From Thermoplasmata archaeon (GTDB lineage: Archaea; Thermoplasmatota; Thermoplasmata; SG8-5): a stretch of 5,337 bases of DNA. A program made the position numbers and the translations under genes. Positions 1 to 5,337 of this stretch are shown in pieces. The stretch is from the NCBI GenBank assembly GCA_030655715.1, contig JAUSPR010000016.1, positions 1 to 5,337 of the forward strand. The letters run 5' to 3'. The number at the start of each line of letters is the position of its first letter. Within the stretch, counting starts at the first letter, position 1. The notes beneath the pieces were generated by a model, which was not told where the DNA came from, searched no databases, and saw nothing but the letters and a program-made list of their open reading frames with translations.

Positions 1-1
1 G

Positions 2-139
2 GCGAGTAAACATCTCACCAAGGTCTTGAAACTTTGTGGATTTCAAAACTCTTACGAACTCCTGATGGATGTCTACACTAGCCAGGCACTTGATCCGCAT
101 GTGGAAAGAAAACGATTACGGGAGGGGTTGTGGGCTTAA
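2..139 (+). CDS. 3' end of an unrecognised upstream gene (5' partial)
   Basis: The frame starting at base 2 is open from the window edge for 45 codons and ends in TAA at 137-139. The other two forward frames meet stops almost at once (TAA at 7-9, TGA at 27-29), so this is the only forward frame that can be coding here. The visible tail begins ASKHLTKVLKLCGFQNSYEL and ends in REGLWA. It is rich in charged and leucine residues, looks helical, and has no obvious membrane segment. I do not recognise the family and assign no function. It ends 10 bases before the preferred mod start, which suggests it is the preceding gene of the same operon and may be co-translated with it. It could be an accessory part of the restriction system or an unrelated neighbour. 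A chance open frame of this length is possible but less likely. Confidence 0.55.
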   Translation, partial: ASKHLTKVLKLCGFQNSYELLMDVYTSQALDPHVERKRLREGLWA

Positions 140-149
140 CAGAAGACCG

Positions 150-2510
150 ATGGATTCCCACCTGGATCCACAACTCCAGTGGGCAGGTAAGACCGAGCAC
201 ACATCGTTTGAGGTCCCTACGGTATCGCTCCATGTTCATGAACGAATTGACCCCAGGACAATTATTGAGACTGTGCGGAAGAAGAACGGAATCCAGTTCC
301 AGGCATCCCTTTTCGAGTTCACAGAGGAGAATCCTCCGCTCAGGGAAGCCGTAGAGTTTTACAAACACAAGCACAACTGGTCAAACCGGTTGATTGCAGG
401 TGATTCCCTGCTGGTCATGAATTCTCTTCTAGAGAAAGAGGGCATGGCCGGGAAGGTCCAGATGATTTACATTGACCCGCCTTACGGAATCAAGTATGGC
501 TCCAATTTTCAGCCCTTCGTCAATAAGCGGGACGTGAAGGACGGCAAGAATGAGGATCTAACTCAGGAGCCGGAGATGATTAAAGCCTTCCGTGACACAT
601 GGGAGCTGGGCATCCACTCATACCTAACATACCTGCGGGACAGGTTGTTGCTGGCCAGGGAACTGCTGACGGAATCGGGGAGCGTGTTCGTGCAGATTTC
701 AGATGAGAACGTGCATCATGTCAGAGAAATGATGGATGAAATATATGGGGTAAAAAATTTCTGTGGACAAATATCATTTATAAAAACAGCCGCATTGATA
801 GGTAACTTATTATCCAGTAATTATGATTATTTACTTTGGTATGCAAAAGACAAAATTAAAGTAAAATACAGACAATTATTTTTACCAAAAGTAGAACGAA
901 CTGAACTTGGAACTTTTTCATGGATAGAATTACCTTCTGGTGAGTGTAGAAAACTTACAATTTCTGAAATGAGAGGTGAAGTTGATTTACCAAAAGGACA
1001 AAGATTTAGAGCCGCGGATATAAGTGGCCAAGGAGAAACATCGAGTGGAGCATTCCCCTTTGAATTTGAGGGCCGCACATATTATCCTTCAAAAGGAAGG
1101 CATTGGACAACATCCAAAGAAGGAATGGAAATTTTAAAGAATAAAGGGCGTATAATTAGCCAGGGAAACTCATTAGCTTATAAACGCTTTGAAAATGACT
1201 TTCCAGTAATGCCAATTGTAAATGTATGGGGTGATACAATTATAGGCACATTTACCAAAAAAATTTTTGTTGTACAAACCGGAACTCTAACAATCGAAAG
1301 ATGCCTTCTTATGACCACCGACCCAGGCGACCTCGTCCTGGACCCAACCTGTGGTTCTGGAACAACCGCTTTTACTGCTGAACAATGGGGTCGCAGATGG
1401 ATTACATGTGACACTTCCAGAGTGGCTGTTGCCCTTGCCAAACAGAGATTGATGACACCGGTATTCAATTACTACGAATTGTCGCATCCAAATGAAGGTG
1501 TGGGCTCTGGATTCAACTATAAGACGGTTCCACATATCACTTTGAAATCAATAGCTAATAACGAACCGCCAGCAACAGAGACACTTTATGACCAACCATA
1601 TGTGGACAAGCAGAAAGTCAGAGTCACCGGTCCTTTCACTGTAGAAGCAGTTCCATCGCCGTCTGTAAAATCTCTGGATGGAATTAAACAAGATATTCCA
1701 GTCGATACAGGCATTGCTAGGGAAGGCGAAACTCTCCGTCAATCAGATTGGAAAGATGAGTTACTTAGAACAGGAATTCGAGGCAAGGGTGGGCAGAAGA
1801 TTGAATTCAGCAGGGTTGAGACCTTGCCAGGAACCAGGTATCTTCATGCCAAAGCCGAAACCAAGGATGGCCGGAAACTTGTGGTTATCTCCTTTGGTCC
1901 TGAACACGCTCCGCTTGAGAGAAGACAGGTCGAGCTGGCACTTGATGAGGCTGAGAAGATGAGGCCGAAAGCGGACATGATTGTGTTCGCTGCATTCCAA
2001 TTCGACCCTGAAGCTGCCAAGGACATTGACGAGACAAAATGGCACGGCGTGACCATGCTAAAAGCTCAGATGAACGCTGATTTGCTTACTCATGACCTTA
2101 AGAAAGGCCCTCCAAGCAACGAAAGCTTCTGGCTCATGGGCCAGCCTGACGTACATATTGATAAGAAAGCCGGGAAGTACGCAGTAAAAGTTATGGGTTT
2201 CGATTACTACAACGTAAAGACTGGCAACATTGAATCCGGCGGACCCGAAAAGATCGCAATGTGGATGCTTGACACTGATTATGATGGCCGAAGCCTTTAC
2301 CCCAGACAGGTATTTTTCCCCATGTCCGGAGAAAAAGAAGGTTGGACTAAACTTGCAAAGAACCTCAAAGCTGAGATTGACCAGGAACTTATTGAAACAT
2401 ACAGGGGAACTGTATCCATTCCATTCGAGTCCGGCCCTAACAAGCGTATCGCTGTAAAGATAATTGATGACAGGGGCATTGAAAGCCTCAAGGTCATCGA
2501 GGTGGATTGA
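150..2510 (+). CDS. Type III-like site-specific DNA adenine methyltransferase (Mod subunit)
   Basis: This protein of about 786 residues is predicted to transfer a methyl group from S-adenosylmethionine to adenine N6 in a specific DNA site, and to supply site recognition for the Res nuclease. Numbering from the ATG at 150, catalytic motif IV is DPPY (109-112), followed by GSVFVQISDEN, and the AdoMet-binding motif I is DPTCGSGTT (398-406). Motif IV before motif I is the beta-class order seen in type III Mod proteins. The target-recognition region lies between them (about 197-384). A 350-residue C-terminal extension follows (about 436-786), longer than in classic Mod proteins of roughly 650 residues. 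The frame is open back to an ATG at 69, but residues encoded by 69-149 overlap the upstream gene and do not look family-like. The ATG at 150, leading into SFEVPTVSLHVHERIDPRTI, is preferred, although its ribosome site is weak. The function is secure; the start is less so. Confidence 0.95.
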   Translation: MDSHLDPQLQWAGKTEHTSFEVPTVSLHVHERIDPRTIIETVRKKNGIQFQASLFEFTEENPPLREAVEFYKHKHNWSNRLIAGDSLLVMNSLLEKEGMAGKVQMIYIDPPYGIKYGSNFQPFVNKRDVKDGKNEDLTQEPEMIKAFRDTWELGIHSYLTYLRDRLLLARELLTESGSVFVQISDENVHHVREMMDEIYGVKNFCGQISFIKTAALIGNLLSSNYDYLLWYAKDKIKVKYRQLFLPKVERTELGTFSWIELPSGECRKLTISEMRGEVDLPKGQRFRAADISGQGETSSGAFPFEFEGRTYYPSKGRHWTTSKEGMEILKNKGRIISQGNSLAYKRFENDFPVMPIVNVWGDTIIGTFTKKIFVVQTGTLTIERCLLMTTDPGDLVLDPTCGSGTTAFTAEQWGRRWITCDTSRVAVALAKQRLMTPVFNYYELSHPNEGVGSGFNYKTVPHITLKSIANNEPPATETLYDQPYVDKQKVRVTGPFTVEAVPSPSVKSLDGIKQDIPVDTGIAREGETLRQSDWKDELLRTGIRGKGGQKIEFSRVETLPGTRYLHAKAETKDGRKLVVISFGPEHAPLERRQVELALDEAEKMRPKADMIVFAAFQFDPEAAKDIDETKWHGVTMLKAQMNADLLTHDLKKGPPSNESFWLMGQPDVHIDKKAGKYAVKVMGFDYYNVKTGNIESGGPEKIAMWMLDTDYDGRSLYPRQVFFPMSGEKEGWTKLAKNLKAEIDQELIETYRGTVSIPFESGPNKRIAVKIIDDRGIESLKVIEVD
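738..1300 (+). other. AT-rich target-recognition region inside mod
   Basis: This segment encodes about residues 197-384 of the methyltransferase, between motif IV (DPPY) and motif I (DPTCGSGTT), where beta-class Mod proteins carry the domain that reads the DNA site. By hand count 781-1260 has 166 G or C in 480 bases (35%), against 96 in 180 (53%) at 541-720 and 66 in 120 (55%) at 1321-1440. Codon use shifts with it, towards ATA, AAA and TTA. A short stretch around 1010-1080 returns to about half GC and encodes GRTYYPSKGRHW, which resembles a conserved element of adenine methyltransferase recognition regions. The reading frame stays intact throughout. The boundaries are approximate, and the recognition sequence cannot be inferred. 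Confidence 0.75.
2499..2505 (+). promoter_or_regulatory. Ribosome binding site for res within the end of mod
   Basis: GAGGTGG lies inside the last codons of mod, five bases before the ATG at 2510 when counted from the end of its GAGGTG core. It is a strong Shine-Dalgarno match at good spacing and supports this ATG as the res start. Because the start overlaps the mod stop (TGATG), ribosomes finishing mod can also re-initiate on res, so the two subunits are probably translationally coupled. Confidence 0.75.
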
Positions 2511-5337
2511 TGCCAAAGGGAATTGACAAGCTAATTATCAACTCGCCATTTGAAGAACCAAAACTGCATTGGGCATACAATAGGGAGACCAGGCTGTTCG
2601 AGAAGAAGGATGGCCGGAGAGAAGCCGGTTATGTGGTCGCCACCGAGAAATCGAAGGAATTCGATGACCCAGGCATATTTGTGAAAATTCCTCTTGTGAA
2701 CCAGATTAGGCCGCGTGTCAAAGCTTGGCGCGAGAAAGGATATCCCGGAGCGACAGGAATAACGCTGAGACTGTTGGAGCACTGGAAAGCCGAGGAAGAG
2801 CGTACAAACAGGAAATTTTTCTTTTGCCAGCTAGAAGCAATCGAGACTTTGATGTGGCTTGCCGAAGCTCCAGAATCCGAAAAGACCGGAATCGAAATCC
2901 CCTCGGATGGCAGTGAATTCAGACGCATCTGCTCGAAGATGGCAACAGGTTCAGGAAAAACCATTGTGATGAACATGCTGATTGCCTGGCAGGTATTGAA
3001 TAAGGTCGCATATCCGCAGGATACCAGGTTCACTAAATATATTCTTGTGGTATCGCCAGGATTGACTGTTAAAAATCGATTGCAGGTCTTAATCCCTTCC
3101 TCAATCGGCAATTATTACGATGAGTTCAACGTAGTCCCGGCCGGTTTAATGGACGGCCTCCGACAGGCCAAAGTCAAGATTATAAATTGGCACAAGCTAA
3201 GTTGGGAGAACGAAGAGCAAATCCAAAAGAAACGAAGTGTCGATAAAAGAGGGATCCTGAGCGATGAGGCATATACCCGAGAAGTGCTTGGCGACCTTTC
3301 CAACGTATCGAATCTCCTTATAATTAATGATGAAGCTCACCATGCCTGGCGCGATAATATTACTTCCTCTGGAAAGTATTCGCGTTCTGAGAAAGTCGAA
3401 TATGGTGTGGAGGAAGCCACAGTTTGGATTGGAGGGCTTGACAGAATTCACAAAACCAGGAAAATTCATTCTTGTTATGATTTTACCGCAACTCCTTACA
3501 AACCAGCAGGTAGCAAGAAGATAGGTGAAGAAGAAGTATATACCTGGGTAGTCAGCGATTTCGGACTCACCGATGCAATCGAGTCTGGCCTTGTGAAAAC
3601 CCCAAGAGTGGTAGTTAGAGATGATGGTCAACTTTCAAATGATTACAAATCGAAATTCTATCACCTTTACAACAATCCCGAGGTTAAAGTTGATTTGAGT
3701 AGACCTGCAGAGGAGCAGGAGGAACTGCCGAAGTTAGTGAAAGAAGCTTATAACATTCTGGCAAAAGATTGGCTGGATACACTGGAGGCATGGAAAAAAT
3801 CACCAAATTACAAGACCCCGCCAGTGATGATATCTGTTGCCAATCGAACCGAAACTGCTGCTAGAATAAAATATATGTTTGAGCACAAGAAAATAATGGT
3901 TGACGAACTATGCGAAATAAACCAGATGCTTCACATTGATTCCAAGGTTCTCAAGGAAGCTGAGAACACTGACGAGGAGAGCCTATTCGCATACGATGAT
4001 GATTTTGACCCTTCACGGCTCTCACAGAAGGACAGAGCAAAATACCTGAGAGAACAGGTTGACACAGTTGGAAAAGTAGGTAAACCTGGAGAACAGATAC
4101 AGAATGTGATATCTGTAGGCATGCTATCAGAAGGGTGGGATGCAAAGACAGTCACCCAAATAATGGGTTTAAGGGCTTTTTCGAGTCAATTGCTCTGCGA
4201 ACAGGTAGTTGGCAGAGGTCTAAGACGTACAAGTTATGAAACCGAAGAGAATGGCCTATTCAAAGCGGAATATGTCAATATATTCGGCATTCCCTTCTCA
4301 TTTATGCCTCATGAATCAAATGAGGACGGCACTATCCCTCAGGCAGAAACAATCAAATCACGCATTGAACCAGATATTGAAAAGATTACTTATGAAATTA
4401 AATGGCCGAATGTCCTGCGGATTGACCATGTGTACAAACCCACTCTCGAATTGGATATGGAAAAGGTCGAAGTGCTATCCTTCGATGCCACAAATACAAG
4501 AACCAAGGCCGAGATGGCCCCTATTCTTGAGGGAAAAACCGATATAACAAAGATGACTGAGATTGATTTAAACAAGTTGGGAGAAAAATACCGACTCCAA
4601 CGGATTATCTTTGAGGCCGCCAGAGACGTATATACTCAAATGGAAAAGACCTGGCCAGGCGAAAAAAGTTATCTTCTTATGCAACTTGTTAAACTTGTGG
4701 AAACGGTCATCAAGAGTGATAAAATAATAATAAGACCCAAATCAGTTTATGAAGACGAGCTGAGAGTCCGAGTTCTTCTGACGCTCAACATGCACAAGAT
4801 TGTTCAGCATATTTGGGAAGCCATCCGATTCGAAAATACGGACACATTGGAGCCTGTTTTTGACAAGGATAATTCTATCAGATCCACAGGAGATATGCGC
4901 ACTTGGTACACCAGCAGACCTTGCGAGCATGCGAAGAAATCACACATCAACATGTGCGTGTTTGATAGCACATGGGAAGCGACTGAATCCTTCAAGCTAG
5001 ATAGCAATCCTAACGTCGAAGCTTGGGTGAAGAATGACCATCTGGGATTTGAGATATATTACATATTCGAAGGTGAAGTTAAAAAATACTGGCCTGATTT
5101 TATCATTCGATTGAAAAATGGAACACATTTAATCCTTGAGGTCAAGGGTCAGGATACGAAGATGGACCAAACCAAACGCAGGTTCCTGGATGAGTGGGTC
5201 CAGGCGGTGAATAAACATGGGCGATTTGGCACGTGGGCATGGGCGGTGAGTTTCAATCCCGCTGATATTGAAGAATTAATACATGATGAAATGAAGCGCC
5301 AAAATGAAAAGGTCTACGATGTTGTGAGCCTTTCCAA
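2510..5337 (+). CDS. Type III-like restriction endonuclease, helicase/nuclease subunit (Res), 3' partial
   Basis: 942 codons are open to the window edge without a stop. The product is predicted to use ATP to move on or switch along DNA and to cleave unmethylated DNA in complex with Mod. Visible superfamily 2 motifs are a Q-motif-like FFFCQLEAIETL (Gln107), Walker A ATGSGKT (145-151), motif II DEAH (274-277), motif III TATP (326-329), motif V SVGMLSEGWDA (535-545) and motif VI QVVGRGLRR (565-573). Near the C-terminus, PD (862-863) followed by EVK (877-879) forms a PD-ExK nuclease site. Typical Res proteins are about 900-1000 residues, so only a short tail should be missing. The N-terminus (INSPFEEPKLHW, then GRREAGYVV) resembles the restriction endonuclease family that NCBI calls BPTD_3080, recalled and not searched. 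It overlaps mod by one base. No catalytic residue appears lost. Confidence 0.95.
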   Translation, partial: MPKGIDKLIINSPFEEPKLHWAYNRETRLFEKKDGRREAGYVVATEKSKEFDDPGIFVKIPLVNQIRPRVKAWREKGYPGATGITLRLLEHWKAEEERTNRKFFFCQLEAIETLMWLAEAPESEKTGIEIPSDGSEFRRICSKMATGSGKTIVMNMLIAWQVLNKVAYPQDTRFTKYILVVSPGLTVKNRLQVLIPSSIGNYYDEFNVVPAGLMDGLRQAKVKIINWHKLSWENEEQIQKKRSVDKRGILSDEAYTREVLGDLSNVSNLLIINDEAHHAWRDNITSSGKYSRSEKVEYGVEEATVWIGGLDRIHKTRKIHSCYDFTATPYKPAGSKKIGEEEVYTWVVSDFGLTDAIESGLVKTPRVVVRDDGQLSNDYKSKFYHLYNNPEVKVDLSRPAEEQEELPKLVKEAYNILAKDWLDTLEAWKKSPNYKTPPVMISVANRTETAARIKYMFEHKKIMVDELCEINQMLHIDSKVLKEAENTDEESLFAYDDDFDPSRLSQKDRAKYLREQVDTVGKVGKPGEQIQNVISVGMLSEGWDAKTVTQIMGLRAFSSQLLCEQVVGRGLRRTSYETEENGLFKAEYVNIFGIPFSFMPHESNEDGTIPQAETIKSRIEPDIEKITYEIKWPNVLRIDHVYKPTLELDMEKVEVLSFDATNTRTKAEMAPILEGKTDITKMTEIDLNKLGEKYRLQRIIFEAARDVYTQMEKTWPGEKSYLLMQLVKLVETVIKSDKIIIRPKSVYEDELRVRVLLTLNMHKIVQHIWEAIRFENTDTLEPVFDKDNSIRSTGDMRTWYTSRPCEHAKKSHINMCVFDSTWEATESFKLDSNPNVEAWVKNDHLGFEIYYIFEGEVKKYWPDFIIRLKNGTHLILEVKGQDTKMDQTKRRFLDEWVQAVNKHGRFGTWAWAVSFNPADIEELIHDEMKRQNEKVYDVVSLS

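Noticed and set aside
150..2510. Tandem-repeat phase variation in mod
   Set aside because: I see no di-, tetra- or pentanucleotide repeat array of the kind that switches mod genes in pathogens.
2058..2516. Antisense open frame of 152 codons opposite the end of mod
   Set aside because: It mirrors the conserved C-terminal part of mod and shows no domain or plausible gene context.
2629..3111. Antisense open frame of 160 codons opposite the start of res
   Set aside because: It lies fully within the res coding sequence, which has clear motifs in frame. The antisense protein has no recognisable domain.
3197..3631. Antisense open frame of 144 codons opposite the helicase core
   Set aside because: It covers the DEAH and TATP motifs of res on the other strand and has no support of its own.
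4236..4547. Same-strand 103-codon open frame inside res
   Set aside because: It is a shifted-frame shadow of res; the res frame remains open and family-like through the stretch.
150..5337. Type I restriction system or a new multi-gene defence system
   Set aside because: There is no HsdS specificity subunit, the methyltransferase has beta-class motif order, and the motor protein carries a C-terminal PD-ExK site. All of this fits a type III-like pair, so the core is not a new system type.
1..5337. tRNA, rRNA, CRISPR array, insertion sequence or attachment site
   Set aside because: No repeat-spacer pattern, transposase motif, terminal inverted repeat or tRNA-like fold was seen, and coding sequence leaves almost no free space.

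Overview
The window holds most of a two-gene restriction-modification operon on the + strand. In order it contains the end of an unrecognised upstream gene (1-139), a complete adenine-type DNA methyltransferase gene (mod-like, 150-2510), and a helicase/nuclease gene (res-like, 2510 to the window edge, stop codon outside). There is no specificity-subunit (hsdS) gene. The target-recognition region sits inside the methyltransferase, and the second gene carries both the ATPase motifs and a PD-ExK nuclease motif. That is the layout of a type III restriction-modification system.

The genes are packed as one transcription unit. The upstream frame stops 10 bases before the preferred mod start, and mod and res share one base in a TGATG junction with a good ribosome binding site. 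No promoter, terminator, RNA gene, insertion sequence, CRISPR array or long repeat is visible. Almost every base is coding.

The two proteins should work together. Mod reads the recognition site and methylates adenine to protect host DNA. Res needs Mod to find unmethylated sites, uses ATP through its superfamily 2 motor, and cuts with its C-terminal nuclease. All motifs expected for activity are present in the visible sequence, so the system looks intact. It resembles a widespread type III-like family with a longer Mod than the classic EcoP1I/EcoP15I type. That family placement is from memory and was not searched.

The most interesting signal is a sharp drop in GC inside mod (about 738-1300) that coincides with the target-recognition region. 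It suggests that the specificity module was exchanged by recombination between conserved flanks.

The host cannot be named. Mid-range GC and frequent AGA/AGG arginine and ATA isoleucine codons would fit a methanogenic archaeon or a mid-GC anaerobic bacterium, but systems of this kind move between lineages, so this is weak evidence.
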